Assembly (NCBI RefSeq): GCF_000225505.1
Contig: NZ_BACI01000053.1
Coordinates: forward strand, 34,604 to 98,603
DNA length: 64,000 nucleotides
Reading direction: 5' to 3'
Origin: Gordonia alkanivorans NBRC 16433
GTDB lineage: Bacteria > Actinomycetota > Actinomycetes > Mycobacteriales > Mycobacteriaceae
The notes below the pieces were generated by a model. That model was not told the DNA's origin, searched no databases, and saw nothing but the letters and a program-made list of their open reading frames with translations. This document shows, piece after piece, positions 33,521 to 42,776 of this stretch; positions within the stretch are counted from its first letter, which is position 1; the number at the start of each line of letters is the position of its first letter. Both the position numbers and the translations under genes were made by a program.

Positions 33521-34183
33521 ATGCGTACCGCCTACCAAGAGCAACTCGAGGCGCTGACCCACGTCCTGGGTGAGATGTGTGAACTCGCGGGCACCGCGAT
33601 GTCGCGAGCCACCCAGGCACTGCTGCAAGCCGACCTCGCCGTTGCCGAAGAGGTCATCGGCGACGCCGAGCGGATGACGCAGTTGTCGGCCCGCGCCGAG
33701 GAGCAGTCCTTCGCCCTTCTCGCACTCCAGGCGCCCGTCGCCGGGGACCTCCGCGGCGTCGTCAGCGGTTTCCAGATCGTCGCCGACGCCGACCGGATGG
33801 GCGCGCTGGCCCTGCACGTCGCCAAGGTCGCCCGTCGACGCCATCCCGCGAAGGCCCTCCCCGAGGAGGTCAACGGGTACTTCGCGGAGATGGGCCGGCT
33901 CGCGGTGTCCCTCGCGAAGAGCGCTCACGAGGTCCTCGAGACCCGCGATCCCCAGGCCGCGCTGCGCCTGCAGGAGGACGACGACGCGATGGACGACCTC
34001 CACCGCCACCTGTTCACCGTCCTGATGGACCGCGAATGGCAGCACGGCGTCGCCGCCGCCGTCGATGTGACCCTGCTCGGCCGTTACTACGAACGCTTCG
34101 CCGATCACGCCGTGCTGATCGGTCGCCGGGTGGTGTTCACCGCGACCGGCAAGACGCCCGAGCAGTTCCAGAACGTCGGGTGA
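33521..34183 (+). CDS. phoU: Phosphate-signalling protein PhoU (PhoY)
   Basis: A 220-residue, all-helical protein made of two PhoU repeats. It links the Pst transporter to the phosphate sensor kinase and keeps the Pho response off when phosphate is plentiful. The metal-cluster type motifs are visible: [15 protein letters not shown] in the first repeat and [15 protein letters not shown] in the second. ATG 33521 begins at the conserved N-terminus (MRTAYQEQL); longer frames run into the promoter. A GTTCAC direct repeat upstream suggests Pho control. It faces pstB on the other strand, with a tiny membrane protein and two hairpins between them. Confidence 0.95.
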   Translation: MRTAYQEQLEALTHVLGEMCELAGTAMSRATQALLQADLAVAEEVIGDAERMTQLSARAEEQSFALLALQAPVAGDLRGVVSGFQIVADADRMGALALHVAKVARRRHPAKALPEEVNGYFAEMGRLAVSLAKSAHEVLETRDPQAALRLQEDDDAMDDLHRHLFTVLMDREWQHGVAAAVDVTLLGRYYERFADHAVLIGRRVVFTATGKTPEQFQNVG

Positions 34184-34227
34184 TCTTCCTCGCTCACCTC
34201 CCCGGGGCGAGCGAGGGCACACATCTC

Positions 34228-34270
34228 GAGAGGCCGAGAATTCAGTTCGACGAACTGAACTCGGCCTCTC
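34228..34270. terminator. Long hairpin downstream of phoU
   Basis: Outer stem 34228-34238 with 34260-34270, inner stem 34241-34249 with 34251-34259, and a two-base bulge (AA). It lies 44 bases after the phoU stop and is a likely terminator; only TT follows. Confidence 0.6.
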
Positions 34271-34338
34271 TTCATATCAGTGAACATCTGGGGCCGTTTG
34301 TGCCCGGAAACGATTTCGCAGCCACACAGGTCCCCGTT

Positions 34339-34500
34339 ATGGTGGCGGGCATGGGCCAGCATCAGCCGATCGAACCCGACTTCAATGCGATGACCGACGA
34401 GGACGCCGCGGCCGCCGCTCACCGCCGGCAGATCATCACCTACCTCGGTGTCATCGCCTCGCTCGCCGCTCTGCTCGTCATCCTTCTGATCAACATGTGA
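34339..34500 (+). CDS. Small single-pass membrane protein
   Basis: 53 residues: a hydrophilic start (MGQHQPIEPDFNAMTDEDAAAA) and one C-terminal transmembrane helix (YLGVIASLAALLVILLI). ATG 34339 or 34351 could be the start; both have a plausible ribosome binding site. It sits between two hairpins in the phoU-pstB convergent gap. I do not recognise the family, and a function in phosphate transport is only suggested by position. Confidence 0.6.
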   Translation: MVAGMGQHQPIEPDFNAMTDEDAAAAAHRRQIITYLGVIASLAALLVILLINM

Positions 34501-34506
34501 GATGCA

Positions 34507-34541
34507 GACAGGGCCCCTCCCGTGGCGGGAAGGACCCTGTC
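34507..34541. terminator. Bidirectional hairpin terminator before pstB end
   Basis: GACAGGG(CC)CCTCCCG at 34507-34522 pairs with 34526-34541 (two mismatches, loop TGG). It lies between the stop of the small membrane protein and the convergent pstB stop. Confidence 0.6.
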
Positions 34542-34561
34542 GGAGTGAAATCGCCGCAGAT

Positions 34562-35338
34562 CTAGCCGAAACGACCCGAGATGTAGTCCTCGGTCGCCTT
34601 CTTCGACGGATTCGAGAACATCGTCTCGGTGTCGCTGATCTCCACGAGCTGCCCGGGCTGGCCGACGCCCTCCAGGTTGAAGAAAGCGGTCTGGTCGCTC
34701 ACGCGCGCGGCCTGCTGCATGTTGTGGGTCACGATGACGATCGTGTACTCCTTCTTGAGTTCACCCATCAGGTCCTCGATCGCGAGGGTCGAGATGGGGT
34801 CGAGCGCTGAGCACGGCTCGTCCATCAGCAACACATCGGGCGAGACCGCGATGGCCCGCGCGATGCACAGGCGCTGCTGCTGACCGCCGGACAGGCCGCC
34901 GCCCGGCTTGTCGAGGCGGTCCTTGACCTCTTCCCACAGATTCGCACCACGCAGGCTGCGCTCCGCGACCTCGTCGAGCTCGGCCCTGTTGCGCACGCCC
35001 TGCAAACGCAGACCGGCGACCACGTTGTCCTTGATGGACATCGTCGGGAACGGGTTGGGCCGCTGGAACACCATCCCGATCGTGGCCCGGACGCTCACCG
35101 GGTCGACGTTGCGCCCGTAGATGTCCTCGCCGTCGAGCAACACGCTGCCCTCGGCGTACGCCCCCGGGGTGACCTCGTGCATGCGGTTGAGGGTGCGCAG
35201 CACCGTCGACTTGCCGCAGCCGGACGGGCCGATGAAGGCGGTGATGCAGCGCGGCGGCACCTCGAGGGTCACGTCCTTCACCGCGTGGAAGTCGCCGTAG
35301 TAGATGTTCAGGTCTTTGATGTCGAGGCGCTTCGCCAT
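34562..35338 (-). CDS. pstB: Phosphate ABC transporter ATP-binding protein
   Basis: 258 residues, ATPase of the high-affinity phosphate transporter. Walker [10 protein letters not shown] (about 37-45), Q-loop VFQRPNPFP, signature [14 protein letters not shown], Walker [13 protein letters not shown] and the switch His in VTHNMQQA are all present. The [10 protein letters not shown] segment is typical of PstB. ATG 35338 has GGAA upstream. Last gene of the pst cluster pstS-pstC-pstA-pstB; position equals phoT (Rv0820) in M. tuberculosis. Confidence 0.97.
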   Translation of the reverse strand: MAKRLDIKDLNIYYGDFHAVKDVTLEVPPRCITAFIGPSGCGKSTVLRTLNRMHEVTPGAYAEGSVLLDGEDIYGRNVDPVSVRATIGMVFQRPNPFPTMSIKDNVVAGLRLQGVRNRAELDEVAERSLRGANLWEEVKDRLDKPGGGLSGGQQQRLCIARAIAVSPDVLLMDEPCSALDPISTLAIEDLMGELKKEYTIVIVTHNMQQAARVSDQTAFFNLEGVGQPGQLVEISDTETMFSNPSKKATEDYISGRFG

Positions 35339-35363
35339 GACTTTTCCGTTTCTACAGAGGTGT

Positions 35364-36263
35364 TCAGGAGGTCTTGGGCGCGAAGATCTTCGAGACGATC
35401 TTGGCCCCGAAGTAGACGATGGCCACGAGGATGACCAGGCACAGGGCCGCGCCCCAGACCTTGTCGAAGGCGCCGGGCCCGTTGTTGTACTGCTGCACCA
35501 TCATCAGCGGTAGCGATTCCTGATTGCCGTCGAAGGGATTCCAGTTCATCGCTCGCGTCGAGCCGACCAGGATGAGCACGGGTGCCGACTCCCCCATCAC
35601 GCGGGCGATGGCCAGCATCACGCCGGTCACGATTCCCGAGAGTGCCGTCGGCAGCACGATTTTCACGATGGTCTTCCACTTCGGGATGCCCAGTGCATAC
35701 GACGCCTCACGCAGGTCCTGCGGGACGATCTTGAGCATCTCCTCGGTCGCGCGGACCACCAGCGGGACCATCAGCAGCACCAACGCGATCGCCACGACGA
35801 AACCGGAGCGCGGGAGGCCGAGGGTGGTGCGCCAGACCGCGTAGACGAACAGGGCCGCCACGATCGACGGGACACCGGAGAGGATGTCGACCATGAAGGT
35901 GGTGACCCGGGCCAGCACCGACTTCTTGGTGGCGTACTCGACGAGGTAGATGGCGACGAAGATGCCGAGCGGGATCGAGATCACGGCCGCCAGCGCGGTC
36001 TGCATGAGCGTGCCGACGATGGCGTTCGCGGCGCCGCCCTTGCGTTCCGGCAGCGTCCACCAGTCGATGTCGAGCAGCGGTTCGATGCCCCGGATGACCA
36101 GTGTCGAGACCAGCCACACCAGGGGCACCAGCGCGACGAGCAGCGCGGCGATGACGGTCACGCGCACGACGTGATCGGTGAGGCGCCGACGCTTGGCCAG
36201 CGGGGTGAAGCCCGAGGGCTTCTTTACCGGGTCGGCCGTGGGCGACGAGGTGGTGACGGTCAT
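35364..36263 (-). CDS. pstA: Phosphate ABC transporter permease PstA
   Basis: 299 residues with six predicted transmembrane helices; forms the membrane channel with PstC. The permease loop [29 protein letters not shown] (coupling to PstB) lies near residues 210-235. ATG 36263 (MTVTTSSP) starts two bases after the pstC stop, so the two are translated together. A longer frame upstream merely reads through pstC in another frame. Confidence 0.95.
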   Translation of the reverse strand: MTVTTSSPTADPVKKPSGFTPLAKRRRLTDHVVRVTVIAALLVALVPLVWLVSTLVIRGIEPLLDIDWWTLPERKGGAANAIVGTLMQTALAAVISIPLGIFVAIYLVEYATKKSVLARVTTFMVDILSGVPSIVAALFVYAVWRTTLGLPRSGFVVAIALVLLMVPLVVRATEEMLKIVPQDLREASYALGIPKWKTIVKIVLPTALSGIVTGVMLAIARVMGESAPVLILVGSTRAMNWNPFDGNQESLPLMMVQQYNNGPGAFDKVWGAALCLVILVAIVYFGAKIVSKIFAPKTS

Positions 36264-36265
36264 GG

Positions 36266-37294
36266 TCACTTCTTTCCGGCGACGACCGCGCGGGCGGCGG
36301 CGTTGACGACGAAGGTCAGGACGAAGAGGGTGAGGCCGGCGGAGATGTAGGCGCCGGTCTTGGCGGGCGAGTCGAACTCGGCCGCGTTGTTCGCGATCTT
36401 GGTCGCGAAGGTCTCGCCGCTCTCCATGAGGTTGAAGTTCATCGGGCCGGCCGTGGAGATGATCAGCAGCAGCGCCATGGTCTCGCCGAGCGCGCGACCG
36501 AGGCCGAGCATCGACCCGGAGATGTAGCCGGAGAAGCCGAACGGGAGCACCGCGAGCTTCACGACCTCGAACTTCGTCGCGCCGAGCGCGAGGGCCGCCT
36601 CGCGGTGACCCTTCGGCGTCTGCATGAAGACCTCGCGGGTGACCGCGGTGATGATCGGGAGGATCATGACGGCGAGCACGATGCCCGCGGTGAGCAGCGT
36701 GCCGCCGGTGGACATGTTCGCGACCTGCGTGGGCTGCTGGAAGAACGGCAGGAAGCCGAGGTGGCCGACGAGCCACTCGTTCACCGGGACCAACGCCGGA
36801 CCAAGAACGAGGATGCCCCAGAGGCCGTACACGATCGAGGGCACCGCGGCCAGCAGGTCGACGGTGTAGGTGATCGGTCCGACCAGGCGCTTGGGGGCGT
36901 ACTCGGTGAGGAAGATCGAGATCCCGAGCGCGACCGGCATCGCGATCAGGAGAGCGATGACGGCGACGACGACCGTCGCGTAGAACAGCTGCGGAATGCC
37001 GAATGCGAGCTGGCTGCCGCTCGTGATCCAGTCACCGGTGTAGGTGAAGAAGTTCTCCTCGTTCTTCGCCAGCGACGGGGCGGCCTGTGCGAGGAGGAAC
37101 AGTGCGATGAGTCCGATGACGAGCGAGACCACGAATCCCGAACCGACCGCCAGGGTGCGGAAGACCTGGTCGGCCACGCGGTGACGGGCGGCCGAATCCA
37201 GGCCGCCGGGTGCGGCTCCGTCCGGCGGCCCGTGAAGGGCCGGCCCGTCCGAATCCGGCGAGACCGCGCCATCCTCTTTGCTCAGCGACGTCAT
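36266..37294 (-). CDS. pstC: Phosphate ABC transporter permease PstC
   Basis: 342 residues from ATG 37294, with six transmembrane helices after a hydrophilic tail. The permease signature EAALALGATKFEVVKLAVLPF contacts PstB; SIVYGLWGILVLGP is typical of PstC. ATG 37294 is preceded by GAGGGA; ATG 37324 and GTG 37345 are possible but have poorer sites. A 157-base gap with a strong hairpin separates it from pstS, which probably lowers expression of the membrane genes relative to the binding protein. Confidence 0.94.
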   Translation of the reverse strand: MTSLSKEDGAVSPDSDGPALHGPPDGAAPGGLDSAARHRVADQVFRTLAVGSGFVVSLVIGLIALFLLAQAAPSLAKNEENFFTYTGDWITSGSQLAFGIPQLFYATVVVAVIALLIAMPVALGISIFLTEYAPKRLVGPITYTVDLLAAVPSIVYGLWGILVLGPALVPVNEWLVGHLGFLPFFQQPTQVANMSTGGTLLTAGIVLAVMILPIITAVTREVFMQTPKGHREAALALGATKFEVVKLAVLPFGFSGYISGSMLGLGRALGETMALLLIISTAGPMNFNLMESGETFATKIANNAAEFDSPAKTGAYISAGLTLFVLTFVVNAAARAVVAGKK

Positions 37295-37393
37295 GCGTCC
37301 CTCTTGTGCTTCCGCTCTGGTCATTGGGGCCACTTCCCGGTCCACCGCTCACAGTCCGTGCAACACGCGAAGAGTCGTGTCAGTGTGTCAACC

Positions 37394-37433
37394 GCGCGTG
37401 CGGGGCCGCAAACCGTGGCGGCCCCGCACGCGC
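37394..37433 (-). terminator. Perfect 16-bp hairpin between pstS and pstC
   Basis: Arms 37394-37409 and 37418-37433 pair perfectly around AAACCGTG. It lies 18 bases after the pstS stop and upstream of pstC, where a partial terminator or mRNA-stabilising stem would set a high ratio of binding protein to permease. Confidence 0.75.
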
Positions 37434-37450
37434 TGTTCAGTTGTGTCACG

Positions 37451-38524
37451 TCAGGCGTTGCCGCTGCCGGCGAGCGCGTCGATGCTGCCCTGCAGCTTGG
37501 CCTTGAAGTTCTGCGGCACCGGCACGTAGCCGATCTCCTCGAGGCCGGTCTGGCCGTCGCCGAGGATCTTCGTGAACGCGTCCTTGAGGGTGGTGCTGGT
37601 CGCATCGTCGGAGTAGCCCGCCGAGCAGACGATGGAGTACGGCGTCAGCAGCAGCGGGTAGGCACCCGGGGCCTTCGACGCGAACAGCGCGTCGGTGTCG
37701 ACGACCAGGTCCTTGCTGTCCGGGTTCTTGAAGGCCAGCTCGTCGAGGGCTTTGCCGGCGCTGGCGGCGTTCAGCTCCACCGGACCTGCTCCGAAGTCGA
37801 TGTCGGCGACGCCGAGGTCGTTCTCGGTGGCGAAGCCCCACTCGACGTAGGTGATCGAGCCGGGGGTCTTCTTGACGGTGTCACCGACTCCGGTCGACTT
37901 GGACGCACCCGAACCGACGTTCTTGGGAGCGAACTCCTTGCTGTGCTCATACGGCCAGTCGTTCGGCGCCGAGTTCTGCAGGAACCGCTGGAAGTTGTCG
38001 GTCGTGCCCGAGCTGTCGGAGCGGTAGACCGGGACGATGTCGCCACCGGGCAGCTGCACACCCGGGTTGAGTGCGGCGATCGCCGGATCGTTCCACTTGG
38101 TGATCTTGCCGTTGAAGATCTTGGCGATCACGGCGGAGTCGAGCTTGAGGTTGTCGACGCCCTCGAGGTTGTAGGCGATCGCAACCGGTCCGACGACCAG
38201 CGGCAGATGCCAGGGATCGTTACCGTTGCAGCGTTCCTTGGCCTGGGTGATCTCGTCGCCCTTCAGGGCCGAGTCCGAACCCGCGAAGTCGACGTCGCCG
38301 GCGATGAACTTCTTGATGCCGTCACCGGAGCCGCTGCCGGTGTAGTCGAGGACGATGTCGCTGTCGTCCGAGAGGATCTGGCTGAAGTGCTCCATGGCCT
38401 TCTGCTGGGCAGTGGAACCCTCTCCACTCACCGTCTGGGTGTCTCCCCCACCACACGCCGTCACCAGGGTCAATGCCGCGATCGTCGACACCGCCGCCAG
38501 AGCGCCGTTCCGCTTGATTCTCAC
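37451..38524 (-). CDS. pstS: Phosphate-binding lipoprotein
   Basis: 357 residues; captures phosphate outside the membrane for PstCAB. The signal peptide ends in a lipobox with C24 (LVTAC), so it is lipid-anchored. Phosphate-contact segments are recognisable: GEGSTAQQ, GSGSGDGI, DFAGSDS and the RSDSSGTTDNF loop. ATG 38524 gives the expected N-terminus. A direct-repeat PHO-box-like site lies 104-121 bases upstream. Confidence 0.96.
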   Translation of the reverse strand: MRIKRNGALAAVSTIAALTLVTACGGGDTQTVSGEGSTAQQKAMEHFSQILSDDSDIVLDYTGSGSGDGIKKFIAGDVDFAGSDSALKGDEITQAKERCNGNDPWHLPLVVGPVAIAYNLEGVDNLKLDSAVIAKIFNGKITKWNDPAIAALNPGVQLPGGDIVPVYRSDSSGTTDNFQRFLQNSAPNDWPYEHSKEFAPKNVGSGASKSTGVGDTVKKTPGSITYVEWGFATENDLGVADIDFGAGPVELNAASAGKALDELAFKNPDSKDLVVDTDALFASKAPGAYPLLLTPYSIVCSAGYSDDATSTTLKDAFTKILGDGQTGLEEIGYVPVPQNFKAKLQGSIDALAGSGNA

Positions 38525-38627
38525 CGCAGGTGTTGCCTTTCCGTCTCGTGCTCCGTCCCGAGGCTCGGGTGTCCGGAGTGTCCGAAGGGAAAGCTATGCG
38601 CGCCGGGTGGCCGAATCCCCGCCAGAA

Positions 38628-38645
38628 GGTGAACGACAGGTGAAC
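38628..38645 (-). promoter_or_regulatory. PHO-box-like direct repeat upstream of pstS
   Basis: On the minus strand GTTCACC occurs twice with an 11-base period (plus-strand GGTGAAC at 38628-38634 and 38639-38645). This matches the GTTCACC-N4-GTTCACC box of actinobacterial PhoP/RegX3 regulators and lies 104 bases upstream of pstS. Confidence 0.75.
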
Positions 38646-38765
38646 CGACCAAGGCAGTCCGGTGCGGATATCTCCGTGACCTCGGCACCCCGCCCCGGAG
38701 TGATCTGCGCTACGGAACGGTCGGCATCAGCACACAGCGCAGCACCGCGCGCGGGAGATCGCGAC

Positions 38766-39647
38766 TCAGCCGTAGGCGACGTCGACGGCAAACCTGGTGA
38801 AGCCCAGGCGTTCATACGTGTGCAACGCCGCCGTGTTGTCGCCTTCGACATAGAGGTTGATCTCGGCGACACCACGCTGTGCGAGGTGGTGGAGTCCGGC
38901 CAGCGTCAGCAGCCGACCGAGCCCGCGCCCCTGAGCCTGCGGATCGACGCCGACGATGTACACCTCGCCGAGATCGGCGTCGTGTTGTTTGGTCCAGTGG
39001 AAGCCGAGAAGCCGTGTCGGGTCCTCGGTGTCGAACGCCAGGAAGAGACCCTCCGGGTCGAACCAGTCGGCCGCAACCCGCTCGGTGATCTGATCCAGCT
39101 CCCAGCCGCCCTGTTCGGGATGCCAGTCGAAGGCGGCGTTGTTGACGCGCAGGATCTCCGCATCGTCCGCCGGCCCGGCGTAGGTCCGGAGTGTGAGTCC
39201 CGGATCGACTGCCAGCTCGGGGAGTTCGTGTCCCTCCCCGACGGGGCGTCGTAGCTGCAGCAGTTCCCGACGCTTCTGCAGCCCCATCGCCGAGGCGAGG
39301 ACCACCGCACCGGGAAGATCGCCGTGCGCCCACACCCGCGCCTCGAGGCCGTCCTGTCGCGCCGCGGCGAACGCGGTGTCGAGCAACGATCGGCCCAGCC
39401 CCCGCCGTCGCCGCTCCGGGTCGACGACCACCTCGATCATCGACGGCTCGCCGTCACGACCGGGCACGATGTTCGCGTAGGCACCCTTCGACCACACGTG
39501 GACGACAGGCGAATCCGGTGCTGCGTCAATCGCTTTGACCGCGTCGTCCGACAGCGGTCCGACACCGTCGGCGGACGTCGCCGCACACACCATGCGGTGC
39601 GCTTCGGCGGCCACCTCCGCCGGAGCGGCGCCTCGTCGTACCTGCAT
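38766..39647 (-). CDS. mshD: Mycothiol synthase (acetyltransferase)
   Basis: Acetylates the cysteine of Cys-GlcN-Ins with acetyl-CoA, the last step of mycothiol synthesis. The 293-residue protein has two GNAT domains; acetyl-CoA loops are RRRRGLGRSLL in the first half and PQAQGRGLGRLLT in the second, followed by LYVEGDNTAALHTYERLGF. ATG 39647 begins four bases after the glnR stop; longer frames would overlap glnR. Gene pair glnR-mshD matches Rv0818-Rv0819. Confidence 0.95.
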   Translation of the reverse strand: MQVRRGAAPAEVAAEAHRMVCAATSADGVGPLSDDAVKAIDAAPDSPVVHVWSKGAYANIVPGRDGEPSMIEVVVDPERRRRGLGRSLLDTAFAAARQDGLEARVWAHGDLPGAVVLASAMGLQKRRELLQLRRPVGEGHELPELAVDPGLTLRTYAGPADDAEILRVNNAAFDWHPEQGGWELDQITERVAADWFDPEGLFLAFDTEDPTRLLGFHWTKQHDADLGEVYIVGVDPQAQGRGLGRLLTLAGLHHLAQRGVAEINLYVEGDNTAALHTYERLGFTRFAVDVAYG

Positions 39648-39651
39648 CTCG

Positions 39652-40455
39652 TCAGTTTCCGGCGCTGGCACTGAACTCCTCGTCGAAGGGATCGGGTCCG
39701 TCGAGATCGTGGTCGAAGTCGGCCGAGTCGACATCCGCCGCAACACCTTCCGCCGTGTCCGCGATTTCGGCAGCCGATGCCCGGCCGCGCGTCGGCCGCA
39801 CCGCCTTGTATCCGACGTTGCGAACCGTACCGATGAGCGACTCGTGTTCGCTGCCGAGCTTGGCACGCAGACGACGCACGTGCACGTCGACCGTGCGTGT
39901 GCCACCGAAGAAGTCGTACCCCCACACCTCCTGGAGCAGCTGGGCGCGCGTGAACACGCGACCCGCGTTCTGCGCCAGGTACTTCAGGAGTTCGAACTCC
40001 TTGTAAGTGAGGTCGAGGGGACGTCCACGCAGTCGCGCGGTGTACGTCCCCTCATCGATGACCAGCTCCCCCAGCGTGACCTTGCCCGACGTCTCCTCTG
40101 CCGCCACGCCACGGGTGCGTGCCACCAGCAGACGCAATCGCGCGTCGAGTTCCGCCGGCCCCGTACCCGGCAGCAGGAACTCGTCGATGCCCCAGTCCGC
40201 ATTGACCGCGACCAGCCCACCCTCGGTCAGTACAGCCGCCACCGGCACCGACGAACCGGTGCTACCCAACAGTCGGCACAGTCCCCGCGCCGCAGCGAGG
40301 TCTGCGCGCGCATCGACCAATGCCACATCCGCGTTGCCCGCCTCCATGAGGGAGGACACCTCCGTCGGAGCGACACGCACGTTGTGGGCGAGCAGCGACA
40401 GCGACGGCAGGACCGACTCCGGATTGGGGTCGGCCGTCAACAACAAGAGATCCAC
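39652..40455 (-). CDS. glnR: GlnR-type OmpR/PhoB-family response regulator
   Basis: 267 residues. The C-terminal DNA-binding domain (about 145-235) shows [51 protein letters not shown] and VGYKAV. The N-terminal receiver-like domain is atypical and no sensor kinase is adjacent, as expected for GlnR, the orphan regulator of nitrogen assimilation in actinobacteria. The Asp in VALVDARAD marks the degenerate phospho-site region. The C-terminus has an acidic tail. ATG 40455 gives the usual start (MDLLLLT). It is cotranscribed with mshD and divergent from the lmeA-like gene. Confidence 0.92.
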   Translation of the reverse strand: MDLLLLTADPNPESVLPSLSLLAHNVRVAPTEVSSLMEAGNADVALVDARADLAAARGLCRLLGSTGSSVPVAAVLTEGGLVAVNADWGIDEFLLPGTGPAELDARLRLLVARTRGVAAEETSGKVTLGELVIDEGTYTARLRGRPLDLTYKEFELLKYLAQNAGRVFTRAQLLQEVWGYDFFGGTRTVDVHVRRLRAKLGSEHESLIGTVRNVGYKAVRPTRGRASAAEIADTAEGVAADVDSADFDHDLDGPDPFDEEFSASAGN

Positions 40456-40662
40456 CTAGAACTCCGATCTCGTTCGTCCCGTCCCGGACCTTCCGATCTG
40501 CTCACCACGCTGTGAACGACTACGCACACGTCACCGAGGATTGTTTACGCTGCCTTACCAACGTGTGCGAGATAGATGACAGAATAGCGCCACCGCCGCA
40601 CTTCGCTGTTAACAAGCCGGCCGGGGCAACGCTGCAGATGACGGGGAGGGTGGTCGTCCGAT

Positions 40663-41520
40663 ATGCCGGGCATGCGGAAGATCCTCGTCGTGGCGGTGAC
40701 CGTGGCGGTCGTCGCCGCAGCGGCCGCGCTTCTCGTCGACGTCGGCGCGGCAATCCGCGGCGAACACCGACTGTCCCGGGCCCTCGCCGAATCCCCCCGC
40801 GTCCCATTCGATCCCGAGGTCACGCTCGCCGGGTTCCCCTTTCTCACGCAGGCCGCGAACGGTGAGTACTCGGGAGCGACGATCTCCGCGCGCGGTGTCG
40901 AAATGCCCGGTTGCGAGCCCGCGCGTGGCGTCTGCCGAGGCGAACTCGGCGCCACCCTGGGGCGTTTTCAGGGCGCGGATCGGGGCGATTTCACCGGGAG
41001 TGATGTTCTGCACACCGCGTCGATCTCGGCGTACACCCGCCTCGACGCGGTCACCCTCGCCCGTTATCTCCGGATCACCGACCTGACCGTGAGCACGCCC
41101 GCCCCCGACGGCAGAGCCGGCGGCGGTGGCCCCCAGGACGGTGTCGTCTCACGTTCGGAGGGAGTCGTCTTCACCGGAACGGTGGCACTGCCGCCCGAGG
41201 ACGGCCTCGACGCCGACGATCCGCCGTCGGCGTCGGCGTACACCGGTCCGAAGGTCCGGGTCAGCGTCGCGGTCGACCTCTCGGTGACCTACGGCGCATT
41301 GGAGATCCGGGCGACAGACTTCTACACCGGACCCGAACGCCACCTGGATGCCGAAGTCCCCGAGGACATGCGCGCCGCCGTACTCGACCGATTCAGCATG
41401 GTCCTCCCCCGACTCCCGATGGCCTGGGGTCTCGTCGCGCAGCGCGCGGAGAGTTTCGGCGGTGACGTCCAGCTGGTCTCCGAGTCGGGGGGCACCGACG
41501 TGCGCCCGGACCGGTTCTGA
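40663..41520 (+). CDS. lmeA: DUF2993 protein, LmeA-like (lipoglycan mannan elongation)
   Basis: 285 residues with one N-terminal membrane/signal segment (ILVVAVTVAVVAAAAALLV, about 6-24) and a DUF2993 body (VTLAGFPFLTQAANGEYSGATISARGV). In mycobacteria the DUF2993 protein next to glnR is LmeA, a periplasmic factor needed for full mannan chains of lipomannan and lipoarabinomannan. The identification rests on the domain plus the position beside glnR. ATG 40663 and ATG 40672 are both possible. Divergent from glnR across 207 bases. Confidence 0.85.
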   Translation: MPGMRKILVVAVTVAVVAAAAALLVDVGAAIRGEHRLSRALAESPRVPFDPEVTLAGFPFLTQAANGEYSGATISARGVEMPGCEPARGVCRGELGATLGRFQGADRGDFTGSDVLHTASISAYTRLDAVTLARYLRITDLTVSTPAPDGRAGGGGPQDGVVSRSEGVVFTGTVALPPEDGLDADDPPSASAYTGPKVRVSVAVDLSVTYGALEIRATDFYTGPERHLDAEVPEDMRAAVLDRFSMVLPRLPMAWGLVAQRAESFGGDVQLVSESGGTDVRPDRF

Positions 41521-41622
41521 GACCACCCTCGGGGCCCAGTCGCACGACGCCGACATCCGAGGCTTTTTGCGCAGGTCAGAGCGCAATCCGCCCGGGGTTT
41601 CGGAACTTGATCGGCACTGTTG

Positions 41623-41628
41623 TACCCT
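41623..41628 (+). promoter_or_regulatory. -10 element (TACCCT) for a leaderless leader-peptide transcript
   Basis: TACCCT fits TANNNT and ends 8 bases before ATG 41636, so transcription would begin at or next to the A of the ATG. This is the geometry of leaderless mRNAs in actinobacteria. No clear -35 is seen. Confidence 0.5.
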
Positions 41629-41635
41629 CGTGGGC

Positions 41636-41725
41636 ATGCAACAGCGCCGTGAGTGCCTGCTCACACGTCGCCGGGCGATCGACCTCTGTCGTGTCGCCGA
41701 TTGTTGCTGTCGCACGCACCGCTGA
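41636..41725 (+). CDS. Polycysteine leader peptide upstream of the sulfurtransferase operon
   Basis: A 29-residue ORF (ATG 41636 to TGA 41723-41725) containing five cysteines, three of them consecutive (VADCCCRTHR). A TANNNT element is placed for leaderless translation. In mycobacteria, short leaderless ORFs with Cys runs upstream of sulfur genes act as cysteine-responsive attenuators, and one lies before cysA2. Stalling at the Cys codons when cysteinyl-tRNA is scarce would raise expression of the genes downstream. Here the sulfurtransferase gene starts 206 bases later. The assignment is by position and composition; the attenuating RNA structure was not worked out. Confidence 0.8.
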   Translation: MQQRRECLLTRRRAIDLCRVADCCCRTHR

Positions 41726-41931
41726 CGGTGTGCCATGACAAGCGCTGCCCCGCAGCCGCGCCATGCGCACCGCCGATGACGACGGGGTGCGTTTCTCCCG
41801 AGGCCTGAGTGTCTTCTCCATGCGCCTCCTCGTTCATCACAGACAGAGCCGCGGGCGCCGTCCGCGCCTCGCCGCTATTCCGCACCATCCGATCCATCCA
41901 TCACCAGTTATTCATCCGAAAGGAACCAGAC

Positions 41932-42771
41932 ATGGCACGTTCCGACGTCCTGGTCAGCGCCGAGTGGGCTGAGCAGAACCTCAACGCCGACAACACGGTC
42001 TTCGTCGAGGTCGACGAAGACACCTCGGCTTACGATGGCGGCCACATCCCGGGCGCGATCAAGCTCGACTGGAAGCAGGATCTGCAGGACGGCGTCCGTC
42101 GCGACTTCGTCGACGCCGACCGCTTCTCCAAGCTGCTGTCCGAGCGTGGCGTCGCCAACGACGACACCGTGATCCTCTACGGCGGCAACAACAACTGGTT
42201 CGCGGCCTACGCCTACTGGTACTTCAAGCTGTACGGCCACAACGACGTCAAGCTGATCGACGGCGGCCGCAAGAAGTGGGAGCTCGACGGCCGTCCGCTG
42301 TCCTCGGATGCGGTCACCCGTCCGGCCACCGAGTACAAGGCCTCCTCGCCCGACCTGAGCATCCGCGCGTTCCGCGACGAGGTCATCGACGCCATCGGCA
42401 CCAAGAACCTGGTCGACGTGCGCAGCCCTGACGAGTTCTCCGGCAAGATCCTCGCGCCGGCGCACCTCCCGCAGGAGCAGGCGCAGCAGCGTGGCCACGT
42501 CCCCGGCGCCATCAACATCCCGTGGTCGACCACCGCGAACGAGGACGGCACCTTCAAGTCCGACGAGGAGCTCACCGCTCTGTACGCGGACAAGGGATTC
42601 GACGACAGCCGCGAGACCATCGCGTACTGCCGCATCGGCGAGCGCTCGAGCCACACCTGGTTCGTGCTGACCGAGCTGCTCGGCAAGAAGAACGTCAAGA
42701 ACTACGACGGAAGCTGGGTCGAGTACGGCTCGCTGGTCGGCGCCCCGATCGAACTCGGAGAAGGAAAGTAA
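41932..42771 (+). CDS. cysA2: Thiosulfate sulfurtransferase (rhodanese, two-domain)
   Basis: 279 residues with two rhodanese domains. It transfers sulfane sulfur from thiosulfate to an acceptor. The active-site loop CRIGERS with Cys near 233 fits thiosulfate sulfurtransferases of the CysA2/SseA group; the first domain lacks the Cys, as is normal. CH2-type segments DGGHIPGAIKLDW and QRGHVPGAINIPW mark both domains. ATG 41932 has AAAGGA about 8 bases upstream. The downstream gene sseC starts 5 bases after the stop. Likely controlled by the polycysteine leader. Confidence 0.95.
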   Translation: MARSDVLVSAEWAEQNLNADNTVFVEVDEDTSAYDGGHIPGAIKLDWKQDLQDGVRRDFVDADRFSKLLSERGVANDDTVILYGGNNNWFAAYAYWYFKLYGHNDVKLIDGGRKKWELDGRPLSSDAVTRPATEYKASSPDLSIRAFRDEVIDAIGTKNLVDVRSPDEFSGKILAPAHLPQEQAQQRGHVPGAINIPWSTTANEDGTFKSDEELTALYADKGFDDSRETIAYCRIGERSSHTWFVLTELLGKKNVKNYDGSWVEYGSLVGAPIELGEGK

Positions 42772-42776
42772 CAACT

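Noticed and set aside
36605..38632. 675-codon plus-strand frame opposite pstC/pstS
   Set aside because: The minus strand encodes clear PstC and PstS; the plus translation is low-complexity.
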